Positions 37,089 through 49,020 of a DNA stretch of 64,000 nt are shown piece after piece. The notes under the pieces are model-generated. The model saw only the letters and a program-made list of their open reading frames with translations. It did no database searches and had not been told where the DNA came from. How positions within the stretch are numbered: the first letter of the stretch is position 1; each line of letters begins with the position of its first letter. The DNA is taken from the NCBI GenBank assembly GCA_036897445.1, contig JAYMTL010000001.1:62001-126000 (forward strand), in the 5' to 3' direction. Origin of the DNA: Pelargonium tetragonum (lineage: Eukaryota > Streptophyta > Magnoliopsida > Geraniales > Geraniaceae). A program made the translations under genes and the position numbers.

Positions 37089-38180
37089 CTTTGCAAAAAG
37101 GTGCCTTAACCTTGCCCTCAGAAACAAGCATAAACTTTTTTGGATTAAATTATATCAAAGTATAATCTATTAATTAATAAACTTTAAAAATTCTAAGGAT
37201 TCAAGCAAGTACAAGAGACAAGTAAAAGGAGTCCCCTTTTTACCGGGGGCCTATTCACAGATATAAGAATAATTTTAGAGTAAGTATTTTAGGGTTTCCT
37301 TTAAAATTCCTATAAGTTTAGGTATTCACAGACACTTCTCCAGATATTATCAATTAGGAGCCAAGATTACTTTCTAACTTCAAGTTTTTGGTTTTTAACC
37401 ATAAGGAACTCAGGTGTAAAACTCGCTATTAAATAGTCTTTGCCCCTCATAAAAATTATGTGTATAATAGAGATGATAACATAAGGTCATTTTCTAAAGG
37501 CTTTTTTCAAAAACCGTATCTTCTCACAAATTAATAGAAGTACCTATCCGTTTTTGCTTCTCTTATATAGTAAGTAAGAATCTTTCTTTATTTTCTTGTA
37601 CAAGAGTTCAGTTAATTTTATCTTTTAGGTTACACACAATTATTCAAAGGTATTCCACTTTTTGTTTTATACAAAAAGGCAGTGGCAAGCCTTTTTCTAG
37701 TATTATACTTCTAAAACTTTTCTAAAGTTATCTCTTGCTTGGTCCATAACTTATTGACTCTGTATCTCAGAACAAAGTAGATAGACAAAATGTAGGCATA
37801 AAATCACTTAAAATAAGACCCACACTAAGGGTGTACTCGAATTTGTAAAAGGGGATTCCTTTTTTTATACAACCAATTTCTTTTTTAATCCTACGCTATT
37901 CTTTCCTTCTGAATCTTCTAAGATAAGATATTCGTCAAAGTATTACACAAAAAGCCTCTTGCACGTTATATAATATACTGGACTCGTTATTCTTGAAATG
38001 AAAGATTTTATGTAGAGTACATCTTTTCTAAGATCTAGTACTCGAAGCCCCCACTTTTTGGTATTTAAAAGACTGCGAGGGATGATTTTTAGTTATTCTA
38101 GAAGTCAGCATTTCTATTCTATTAATATTTAAAGATCCTTAACTTATTTATGCCCCTAAGTAAATTACTCTGAGTTATAC

Positions 38181-38243
38181 AAAGTGTACTCTGAAAAGAA
38201 GGCATACGTTCTAAACCTCCTGTCATTTTTCAGAGTACACTTT
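38181..38243. repeat. Perfect 17-bp stem-loop
   Basis: AAAGTGTACTCTGAAAA (38181-38197) is exactly complementary to TTTTCAGAGTACACTTT (38227-38243), with a 29-base loop between. Neither arm extends further. A 17-bp perfect inverted repeat at this spacing is well beyond chance for this composition. The transcript would fold on either strand. No gene flanks it. Possible readings are a terminator or processing signal, a replication structure, or the ends of a very small mobile hairpin element. Confidence 0.9.
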
Positions 38244-39265
38244 ACCTTACAAGTCTATTAGAATTCATTTTCTACTCTTTACTGAGTAGAATTAAAAGCT
38301 CCCTTTTACTTACAAAATGCGAGTAACCCCAGTTAGCACTTGCCTAAAGAAAGAAGATTATTGCACTCACGGACCTACAGCTTTTACCGTAATCTGAGAC
38401 ATTTTCTCGAGAATTTGTAACCGACTGCTAGTGTAGTGTAAACCAAGGTCTAACTTATTTTATATCACTAATCAAGAAGCACAGAGAACGTGACTAAGTT
38501 ACTAGGATACGAGATTCTTTACCTAAGCTTTAAGTATTTTAAATAAGAATCCGACTTATAAAAAATTCTTATTTTTAAAGAAATAAAGGATAAAGGACGC
38601 CCTTCCTTACTTTCTATCTATAAGCAACCTGTGTTGATTCGTTACCAAGTATAGAGGTCCTAGCTTGAGAGAGTAAACTTTAGTCAAAGAACCCCCAAGC
38701 TTTTTTAACATGGGGTTTGTATACCTTCCATCTAATAAATAAGGGTAGGGCTAAAGGTTTCCAACGCCTACTTGTACTGCTCTATAGCCTATACTTTTTA
38801 TGCTCGTATATAGGACCCTGTCAATACTTTATTAAAAAGGGGATATCTCGTGTGTAAAAACATCCCCAATGATGAGGGCACCGTATAACCACAGCAAGAA
38901 ATTTTCTTACTAATTTATGACTCAAATTTAACCTAAGAATCTTAACTTAATTAATTTAAGAAGGCAAGGTGAGGTATTCTCCTTAAGCAAGTCTTACCTT
39001 CTATACTTATTTTAACTCTAATAGATTTACAAAGAGCATACTATTATAAAGAACTATACATTACTATAGGAACTATAACTACACTAGGTATAGGCTATAA
39101 TAAGGAGAAGGAAGAATAACAAGAGGAAGACTTATATAAATAAAAATAAGACAGGTCAAATTACAGATACAACAGAGAAGAAGTCTAGCTCTAAAGAATA
39201 CGAATACGCAGGTTAATTAAGACATTTAAATTAAGCCCAGTAAGTCAATAAAAAAGAAATAAGAA

Positions 39266-39310
39266 GTTGTTGGGTGTTATAACGTAAGTCAGTATAATAA
39301 ATAAACTATC
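39266..39310 (+). repeat. Possible degenerate copy of the AGTC(A/G)GGTA family
   Basis: GGGTGTTATAACGTAAGTCAG is followed by TATAATAAATAAACTATC. GGGTGT and GTCAG-TATAATAA occur in the same order as in the better copies, but with a much shorter gap. It closes the TA-rich island at 39030-39300. Confidence 0.35.
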
Positions 39311-41587
39311 ATACAATTCCCCGACCCTTTTATTTAACTACAAGAGATTTAGGTATAAGCGGATTTGTAGCCTCTAGGGAGTCTCGTTTCAACTAATTAA
39401 TGATTCCGGTTTTTACAAGATATAACAAAGGCAGGAGTCCTTGGAGTTTAGTTTAGAAGTCTTGTGCTTTATGCCAAGGTAATTTCAGAAGGTTTTCCTT
39501 TAAGTCTTTTTAGTGGATATGTAGTCTAATTGGAGGTAGTTTTTATTTGATTGCACGTTCCTAACCGATTTTACGCAAAAAAGGTCCCGACGAGTTCCTT
39601 TTCCTAAATGTTATCCGGTTGGTCGGCAAATCGAGCTAGTCTTCTTACTTTTGTTTGTTTACACGCAAGCCTTTGATCAAAAGAAACTAGATAGAGATTT
39701 CTAATTTTCCGGTATTCTTTTAGTAAGATATTCCTTATTTAAGTTGGGTTTTAACACTTACTTTTTGATTAGCATACAAGTTTTTTAGTCAGGAGATTCC
39801 ATTTTTATAGACGAAGCGTTATTTTTTAGCTAATTTTACTAGATTCTTGTGTTTGCCAGTATAGCCTTTTATTTTAGTTGTTATTGATTGAACTCTACGT
39901 TAATTTTATTCCAATTTCTTCGAAGCATTGCTCTTTGTGGATATCATACTAAAATCAGTACAACACCCTGACTAAATTTTCTAATATTACATACTTCACA
40001 ACGTGGACACTCCGAATAAACTGAGAAGGAACTCTTAAAAAAAGATTTGCAAATCAAGTTTATCAGGAAACTGCCACCCAAACGAAGATACGGGAAGGTA
40101 GAGAATACGCAATTTTTAGATAAGGATCTAGTACTCGTTTTATTAAAAGTTTTTTTAGAGCTTGTCAACCCGTAAACAAGCCTGTTAAATCCGAAGAGTT
40201 GTGGATAAGCGCTTACTTAGTAAAAGCTTGCAAGGAAAACTACAAGTTTTACTGACCAGAATTTAGAAAAACCCACGGCTACTTTTGCAAATAAACAAAT
40301 TAAAACTTTCTTGTAATAAAATCTTCCGCAATTGCATTTTATGCAATCAAAAAAAGTCATACACAAGCTATCATTAAAACGCGAGATCGCGATAAAGCTC
40401 ACGGAAAGTAAAATATTAAACTTAACTCTGGAAATTGTTTACAAATTTTTTTATTATATTAGATGAGTTGTTAGGGATGTTTTCTTCTTGGTTTGGTAAA
40501 GTCCCTTAACTTAAGGTAAAGATTAACCCTTCACTTGTCAAGTTTCTCCTTTTTGAATTCCTTCAAGAATCTGTTAAAAAAGAAGTGTACTACTAAACTT
40601 TGTTTTAATTATTTAAAATTTATAGATAATTTTATCGAGTATTAATAAGGAACCCCTTATCCCTTTATAAAGAACTTTCCTCGGAAATTTATACAGATTA
40701 ACTAAAAAACTAGTGAAGCTTATTCCTCTTTTATCCTAAATTTGCGTAAGATACACTGTATATAACCATCTCTATTGCATTGCTTTAGCCTATAACTAGG
40801 AATTCTATAGATTGCCTGCTGATTAAAGGAAACTTTTAATACAACTCAAAATCGGAATGCTAGTTTTTTAAAAATGTATCAACCCTTTTATGAATTAAGC
40901 AAACGGAAATCCCAAAGCTTTTTTTAGTTAGTATACTGAATTTTTGGATTACATTCATTATATATAATAGTTAGCCCCATAGAATTTCCTGAATAACATA
41001 ATACTAAAATTGAAATTAAGCTCAAGTGAGGAAATATCTTAGTAGGGATAGTACAAAGGGGAGCCCCTAGAAGAGGTAAGGTTTCAAGGATTTGCTATAC
41101 TATAACTATACTTGTTGTAATGCCCACCGACTCTATGAGGAATGTGTTATAGTACTTCTAAGCTTTCTATGGCTAAGGAAATGAAACATGTATATTAGGC
41201 GCCAAGCTAGTAAAGTTTCTTAAGAATCATAAAATCCAGTAGACATTTTCCATTTAACAAAAACATATTATTCTATAATCAATCTAGTAAGGGTATACTA
41301 AAGTCCTGTTGGTATTATACAACCCTACACCTTCTCCGCAATAAAATAAATAATATTGGCTCCCTCTTAAGCTACGCTTTTACAAGTACTCCGCTAGCAA
41401 TAAACCAAAGTATCCAGCTTATATCAATTGAGGGTTCTCCTAAGAATATCTTTACTTTTTCAAAATCTTTATTTAATATTCAATCAAAAAAATACAACGG
41501 ATATTTCAGCTAATAAAATTTCGGGTTTTTACGTTTTAGGAAAAACTAAGACTAAAGTCAGGGATCATCCTATTTTCTTAATACTGT

Positions 41588-41648
41588 ACCGTGGCGCTTG
41601 AACTCTTGTATTTCCGTGTATTCTGCACTCTGTAGCTAATGAAACAAA
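41588..41648 (-). pseudogene. tRNA relic (minus strand)
   Basis: On the minus strand TTAGCTACAGAGTGCAGAAT (complement of 41620-41639) recalls a D arm running into the anticodon arm. It is followed about 15 bases later by GAGTTCAAGC, a T-loop-like word. Overall length is short for a tRNA, and neither the acceptor nor the T stem pairs convincingly. It is reported because both internal boxes occur in the right order. Confidence 0.27.
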
Positions 41649-41659
41649 TATAGTAAATC

Positions 41660-44600
41660 GAACGTAAATCGAGTCAAAAGTATCCCCAACTTATTGAGTA
41701 GCTAAACTTGGGATAAAGGGTCTTGTAGAGAGTCACTTTAGCTTTGTTCTAAAGAATCTGTATTCATTGTTTCTTAGCTTTTGAAAAATGTTTTACCGTA
41801 TAATTATAATATAGAAAAAACAAAATGTTTTCATAAAAAAGAGTTTAGTACAAGGTTATTCTGTTGGGCGGCTTTGGCAGGTGTTTAAAAAGGGAAGCTT
41901 AAGAGTTAGCATAATCTACTCTAGCAGTCCTTTTCGGATATTCTGGGTTAGGCTTTTAAGAGTGGCTATACTGAGGAAAGGAGCTTGCCTGTTCCCCTGT
42001 TTCCCATTCCGGATATTTGGGAGTCAAACTAAAGCTAGCAAATGGCTTTAATAAATATAAAGAGGAAAAGGTTCGTATCTATGTATTGCTTATTTATTCT
42101 GGTAACACCAATCTGGAATATGGAAAAGGAAACCCAGTGTTTATGTTTCGGCCTTAACTATCTGCGAGGATTCTATTCTTTAGTTTAATGTAAGGAAACC
42201 CGGATAGCGCAAAATGAAATTTTAAAGGTAAGCCCTTTTTATAGGCTTGCGTATTCCTAATTTGGATCTAATCTATAATTAAATTTCTGTGAAAATAATA
42301 TTTATGACTCCATTGGAATCGGTGATAGCTAAGTTTTTTAATCCAAAAAGACCCTGTATTAAAGGATAAGAACTAGGTCTTAATAATGAAAAAAGACAAA
42401 GAATATCCTGCACTCCACAAAGTACTTTAGTACTATACATAATCCTAGGGATAGGTGTTTGTTATGATACCCAAAAAAAGCTTTGAGCCATATCTATTCG
42501 CGAGAATTTAGTAGTTTATCGGCAAGCCTATACAGAAAAATTTAGGAACCCGGGTCAGCGCTACAGTATAAATCCCCTTTTATTTAACAAACAAAACTTA
42601 GCTATGTTAAGAGAAGCTTTCATTTTTGGCGTATCCAAAGCCTAAATCTTTCAGTAAGAAACAAAAGTCCTAATCAGGATAAATGGATTGGTTCAAGCAG
42701 GGGAGGTTGAAAGCTCCTATTGCAAGGAGAATACTCATTTTATAAGTTTCTTAAACTCCTTTAAATTTTTAGTCAGACCCAAAGCTCGTAGATTGCATTT
42801 GTTAAGTCTATAAAAAGAAAAGGAAGTCCCTTATAATTCAAGAAAAATTAGAGTTATGATTTACACTCTTTAACCGCTGTATTATATCCTAAAAGAGGGG
42901 TTCTTAATACTTCAATACTTCTTTTCATTTTAAGTACAAAAAGAGTAACTAATTAAAGAAAAAGGGGCTCCTTCTAACAGGAGATTATAACTTACTTTTT
43001 GTAGGCTTAATGGAAGTGGGAAGTTCACAGAGTCCTATAAAAAAGCATATACTTAAAAGAAAGTCTATCTCGTGAGTATTTAGATTCCATTTCTCCGATC
43101 CGAGTTAGCCTTGAAGGAGTCTGTAAATCCCTTATATATATATTGCGTGCGAGATGGTGCCCCTTTTTGGTTGTAAAAGGTATGAACCGTTTTTGTATAC
43201 CTTTTATCAAATTTCCGTGTCGAGTACATAGCTTTAAACATCAAAAAGAGAGAGTTATTCAAAAAGTATCCTAGCTTTTGCTAAAATCCAGTAAAATGAA
43301 GAAGGTTTACTTAGACTCTATTAGGAACTCCTTGGCAAGTAGGATATGTCCTTTAGGGGAACCCTTTTTTATATTGAATAAGGAATTTCTGTATATAAAT
43401 AAGCTGAAGTATATGAGACTCCGGAGAGGTTAAAAAGCATAAAAAAGAAGTTTTAGAGTATGCAATCGGGTTTTTAACGCTAGGGCAAAGGGTTTACTCT
43501 AAGTTGTAAAAACCAACGCAAAAGAAAAGGATTTCCTAAAGATTAAGGACTTAAACCTTCCCTAGGATTTCTTAAGTTTCAAAAGGAAGTTTTTCTTTAT
43601 CTAAAGTGTAATTCTATCCTCTATTCTATGCTACAAAGGGATTCCTTTAATATTCTCTAAAAGTCCACCCCGGATACTCTGCCAAGGAAAAAAAAGACAT
43701 ATTAAACCCTCTCATTTTTGCCTTGTAGGACTAAACTTTGCAAGCTACTAGACAGACTGAAAGCGGCTCTTTTATATAGTATAAAACCCATGCCCGTTGC
43801 AGCACCTATTTATTTTATTAATTATTAAATGTAAGGGTTTCTACTAATAGAAAAAGTTATCCTTCTTCTAAGGAGATCTAGGAATAAGAATAAACAAAGA
43901 GTTACAATATGTAAAGTCTTGCTATTTACCGACCGGGGTCGACTAAAGGAAAGCGCTCTCTAACTCCCCAATCGATGGAATATTACTATATGGGGTTTGC
44001 CTAAAATAGAAAAATACCCAGTATGAGTATTCTTAAATTAAAACAAAAGGAAACTGCTACACCCTAAACTGGTAGAAATGCAGATATAGCAACTCCTAAT
44101 GTATTCTTGCCTTGGGCCCTCTGAAAATTATATAGCATTGTTTAGCTAAATTTGTAAAGCGCACATAAGTAAATATTCGTTTCATGGGAAACCCTTCACT
44201 TAAGTACTGGGTTTTGAGAACTCTTGCACCCACGATTACTGTGCTATACTCTTAAGAGTGAGAGTGTTACTATAAGTATTAAAGGAAATAATAAAGCTTT
44301 TGAAAAACTAAGCCCTGGTGAACCCTAGTTTCCGGGAACATTTTTTGTGGAATTGGGATTCTAGTTACGAGGTTTTTATACTTTGCACGAGTTTTAGAAG
44401 GCAATCTTTTATTAAGGGCACTAAACAGGTGTATTACAATAAGTCAATTATCTCCTATTGGGCAGCCCCTTAGAATACTTCCTAGACAGAAAAAGCTACC
44501 TACTAAAGTAACTGCTTTAAGCCTAACAAGGGAAAGACTCCCTTTTTTTGTGTAAACCTTTAAGTACAACTTACCCTTTTATAAAAGGATATCCTCCTTT

Positions 44601-47600
44601 TTGTGGACCTATTACCGCTTCCTGTAATGAAAATTTTTGTAAAGTAGAATAAGGGCTTGTTAATTATCCAAAAGCAACAAAAGATAGGAGCCTAGCTTGA
44701 GTTTCTTTTTTTTCCCAAAAAACCCTTTTTTAAACCCGTTTGGAGGAGCCTTGATTAGATTCATTTGCGGGTATCCTGTACTAATTAAAGTAAATGCAGA
44801 AGTTTTTCTTATAACAACGAAAAATCTAAGTCTTGGAATCTTGTAATGTTATATTCAATGAACCCGTATATAAAAAGGGGGTAGCGTCTAAGGAGTAAAC
44901 AGGGCGTTTTTCGAGTGAGGGATATAGAAAATATATAATTATAGTATAGCATCGGTGTAGGCTCCTAGATTCAATGTTAAACAACAAGGAAATTTCCCTT
45001 AAAAAAAAATCCTCCCTGACAAAGCTAATTAGATTTCAAGGAATATCCTAAGGTTAAAGTTCTTGTCATCATAGTAAAAAAGTCTTAAAAGAATCTCCAT
45101 TTTCTTTTCAAATTTAAGAAATAAAGCTTAAGGAAATCCGACTTAAAGGAACCTTGAAAAGAAATTCGTTAGAAATGCCGGTAAGCACTAAAAAAATATA
45201 GGGGATTTGTAAAAGTAGATACCAAAGTTTCAGTAATTCGAGAGTAAGTGCAAATAGCGGGGTAAGATACCTCTTTTTGTGTTTGGGCCCCCTGCTAGAA
45301 AAGTAGATTTTATCGTGTAGTAATATAGAAGAGGAAGCCTGTTTTCTAAAAAAATTTTTAGTTAGCTACGTATGGAGGAATTCCTTAAAAAATTTTTCTT
45401 TTAGATTTAAATGGTGTAGCACAGGAAGGCGCCCCTCTCAAGGGTATCGTAGAGCTAGGATGCTTCTATTTTTGCCAGCCCCACTTTTAAAAGATTTAAG
45501 TTAAGAAAAAGACTAGAGTAATATCCTTACTTTCCAATCGACTAGGAAATCCTTACCAAGAAGAACTAGAACAGCTAATATAGATTTTTACTGAGTTTCT
45601 GAATTAACCGGGGCTTTAGCTTTAGGACTCTTGACAAGTCAGCTATACTCTGTAGTTTGAGATTTTTGACTTACTTTGTAGGGCAATAAATTAGGGGTGC
45701 TTCGTTTCAAAAAAAGAAAAGGAGCTCTTCCTAACTTATATTATAAAGGACTTCCCTTCCAATCCAAAAAAATGAATATAAGGTAAGCAGCGCTTTGGGA
45801 TCCAGTACTGTTATAATCCTATAATCTACATTAAGCGACAAACTTTTACAATTAAAGAAAAACCGAAAAAGGTTAAATCGAATTATTAAGGGGTTCTACT
45901 GCTCGGGGGATCCTTGAAAGAAAGTCCAATCACGCGCTGCAAGCAGTCCTATACCAATTTGTGTTATCTTTACTTCCTGGCAGTTCTTGATTGTAAAAAT
46001 TTTTCTTTCAACAGGCGGCATTGTTCCAAAAGTTTCTCCTTGGAAAAGCGGAGGGCTGGTGGTTTTAGATGTTAGCAATTCTGCTTTCTCAAAACAATAT
46101 TCGATTTCCCGTGTCTACAGAGCCTACCGTATCTTTTCAAAAAGGGTCCTTATTTAGTCTGGTAAGCCTTTAACTTTTATCAGGAAAACCCGCGAGGGCT
46201 ACCTGGAATTTAGCAGTTTGTACTTTTTGTACTTAAAGTGCCTCAGAGACTGTCCCAAGAGATTTGGTAATTACAAAACTTAAGATATAAGCAGCTGCTT
46301 ACAATCAGGAATCCTTCTTTTTTTAGCCCTATTCACTTTCGGGGTTATAGAAAAGAAGAAAAGAACTAAGGCCTAGTGTGTTCTTGCTTCTTTTAACAAC
46401 CCGTTTTTCTTGAAATATTGAATACTTATATTTCAGTTTCTGAAACTCCTGCTAAAATTGAATATTATTAGAAACAAAGGCAATTCCTCTTTTAGACTAT
46501 CACTAGTATAGCATTTCCGCGTTTTTAGTACTTTTATGTTAGGGCATAAAACTGTAATCTACTCCCCTTATCAAAGGAGTCTTATAAGTAAACTATAATT
46601 TTATACAAGTTTTTCCTATTAGATTAGAATTTAGAATTAGAAAGATAGGTTTTAAGAGAAGCACTTTGCTTCTGGCTCTATATGTACGGTTTTTGGGACA
46701 CACTTGTTTCTGACAAAGCAATCAACAATGGATTTAAACGCGAAATTCCTCTATTCTGACCCCTTTTTATGTATGATGGATAAACCTCCGAGTAACGCAT
46801 AGCGAAGAGATTTCTTCTTTATATTTGTTTTTCTTTTGCCTTAGAGTAATTTCTAACTATATTTTATTTTGTTACAATCTTGTTTAACGAGTTGGAGGCT
46901 TTCTTGCTAAACAATACCGAAAGCCCTTTAAAAAGACTAGGGATACCTCTAAAGTTTCTCAAATAAACTACTGCTTATTACTCTCTCTTTAGAATAGACG
47001 TGACAAAAACTCTTTGTACTACTAATTCTAACATAGCAGCTATATCATATAAAGGAAGCCCTATAATTCTAGTTTTGTTTTAATCAAAAAAAGGAAATCT
47101 CTTGACTTTTATTTTACTTTTATAAGATTAGTATTTTTAACTCTTCAACTCCCTTACTATAATCTAGAGCAGACAGGTGGTTTATATAGAAAACTAAAAA
47201 GGAATAATATTTATTCCGTAGATTGGGTCGGCTTAGGAATATCTGGAAGCTATGGACCGCCTGTTACTTCAGACAGCACTTCTTCTTTTATTTATAATAT
47301 AAGAAACCCTTACGCAAGCTAATACCAAGTCAGCCCCTCTAAATATTTTGTAGGAAACCCTCGGATTTAGTTAAAACAATAAAGCTCTTATAATTTCAAG
47401 AAATTCTAATTTAAGGGTTTTTAGCTTTTTATGTAATTAGAGTGCCCTCATCAAGCATAAGCTTACTAAATACCGATCGAATATACACCGGGTAAGAGTA
47501 AAGTCAGAATAAGAATAAGGAGAATATGAACAGATTTGGTCGGGTTCTCCTAAAATTGAAGGGCTTCCTGATAAGGAAGCTTGCTTTTTCTTTTTTTAAT

Positions 47601-47890
47601 GTTTAATTTAAAGCGGGCCTGTAGACTTAATTAAAACCGGGGGGTTATAGCTAGGACTTAGGAATTCCAGAGGTATAAGAGAAGTTAATGCTTACTCTTG
47701 AAGAGAAAGCTTTCGGCCCCTTTTGTTATAATTCTTTTTATTCTTTGAAAGATTGGAAGAAAAAGAAAATTGACTAAGCCTACTTTGGCTTTATCAATTT
47801 ATCAGAAAAACGACTTATAAAAGAGACTTCCGTTGGTTCTTAAAGGGAACTCTTTAATTAGAAGCGAATATTCTCGTTGAATTACCTTCT
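41660..47890. other. No gene seen
   Basis: Background with many GGNNCC palindromes. Two overlapping minus-strand frames at 43025-43262 and one at 45896-46078 are chance-length (60-61 codons). Confidence 0.6.
47563..47600 (+). terminator. Terminator-like hairpin
   Basis: GCTTCC-TGATAA-GGAAGC (47563-47580) is followed by a T-rich run, TTGCTTTTTCTTTTTTT. The shape is that of a rho-independent terminator, but no upstream gene is recognisable. The stem belongs to the common purine-pyrimidine palindrome type of this window. Confidence 0.3.
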
Positions 47891-47894
47891 TATT

Positions 47895-47984
47895 ACTTGG
47901 CGGAATTCGAACCAACGGGCATTCCGCTTGTGGGCTCTTTACTAACAGAATTTCTATGGTAACCACCGGCTAATCTAGGCACGC
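47895..47984 (-). pseudogene. Class II-like tRNA relic (minus strand)
   Basis: On the minus strand a D-arm-like TTAGCCGGTGGTTA is followed by an anticodon region and a long variable segment containing GCCCACAAGCGGAATGCC. It ends in a T-arm-like GTTGGTTCGAATTCCGCC (T-loop complement near 47905-47911). The length and the long variable region suit a serine, leucine or tyrosine type tRNA. The T stem pairs at about four of five positions if wobble is allowed. The acceptor strands do not pair and no clean anticodon stem forms, so this is read as a decayed copy. The anticodon cannot be called. Ends are approximate. Confidence 0.4.
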
Positions 47985-48362
47985 CGTTTTGAGTTATTTA
48001 ATATCTTTTGTTTAGTGAATTCCCCTTATAAGTATATACTAATTAGGGATCTTATAGACAGCGACTTCTAAAGACTACGTGTTTAATCCAAGTGACAAAA
48101 CTTGTAGTTTAAAGAAACTTTTTCTTATTCTAAGCTTTACTATGAAATGGAAAAACCAGTATCATGCCTTCTTAGTATCTCACAGAAATAGTATTAGAGT
48201 TTCTTTTATGATATTTAGCATTTTTTGTTTGAATTAGGGTAGGGCCCGTAGAAAAAACTTAGAGTAACAATATCCTAGCCGCCCAGTCCATATTTGTTGG
48301 CTGCTTTTTAAACTTTACAAACAAGAGTTTTTCGAGGGTTCCCCATAGTTAAGCCGCTCCTT

Positions 48363-48412
48363 TTAGTATAGTAGCTGCCAAACCATTCAAGAATCCTGTT
48401 CTACTATACTAA
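48363..48412. repeat. 12-bp inverted repeat
   Basis: TTAGTATAGTAG (48363-48374) and CTACTATACTAA (48401-48412) are exactly complementary across a 26-base loop. By hand estimate one such 12-bp pair per window could occur by chance, so its function is open. Confidence 0.6.
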
Positions 48413-48950
48413 TAGGAAAAGGCTTGGCCTATTGTTTAAGCAGAAGCTACTGACTGATTCTAGAACTTCATATTACATATAAAATGCAACTCTTCTGAAT
48501 TCCTACAAAAGGGGTTCCCTAAAGCACTTGAGCAAAGAGTTCTGTACCTCATTAAGCTATGAAACAACTTTAACAAAAAGGGTTTAAGGAAGTCCTGGAT
48601 AAACTTCGAACTTCGGTTACATATCTCTTGGTTATTGAAGCTGGAAAATAGAAAATCTAAGTTCTAGGTTACTATTAATCTTAAAATAGCAAACCCCTCC
48701 GTGGGAGCGGGAAAACACCCCTGTAACTATAACTTAAAAAGATAAGGAATACTCGTGAATTAGTGCTTTACGAGCAAGGATCCCTATGTCTCTTTTTCTA
48801 ACCAGTTTTATAGAGTCTTTATCATTACTTTACCATTAAACATTAAAAGGGAGCTGATAATTAAAAATCAATAATAAATGCTAAACCTCACTTTACTTTT
48901 TCGGAGAGGCTGCAAAAATCAAAGAAAGGACTAAAGCTTTTGTTTTGAAT

Positions 48951-49020
48951 CTAAGTGTAGCTCAATTGGCAGCTTAAGAGTAGGGCCCCTATCGTCGCCC
49001 TATAATCCTAGCAAAACCCT
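48951..49020 (+). pseudogene. tRNA 5'-half relic
   Basis: TAGCTCAATTGGCAG at 48958-48972 is an exact tRNA D-arm word, as found in tryptophan and other tRNAs. The D arm is then disturbed by a few extra bases before GAGT. A weak stem AGGGC/GCCCT follows, where an anticodon arm would be. No T arm or matching acceptor strand is seen, so only the 5' half is supported. It lies about 1 kb to the right of the minus-strand relic at 47895-47984. Confidence 0.3.

Larger units (their letters stand above)
32190..41580. other. No gene seen
   Basis: Contains the GC cluster at 33266, the GC palindrome at 37078, the 17-bp stem-loop at 38181 and a TA-rich island at 39030-39300. Frames are 62-74 codons and unremarkable. 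Confidence 0.6.
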
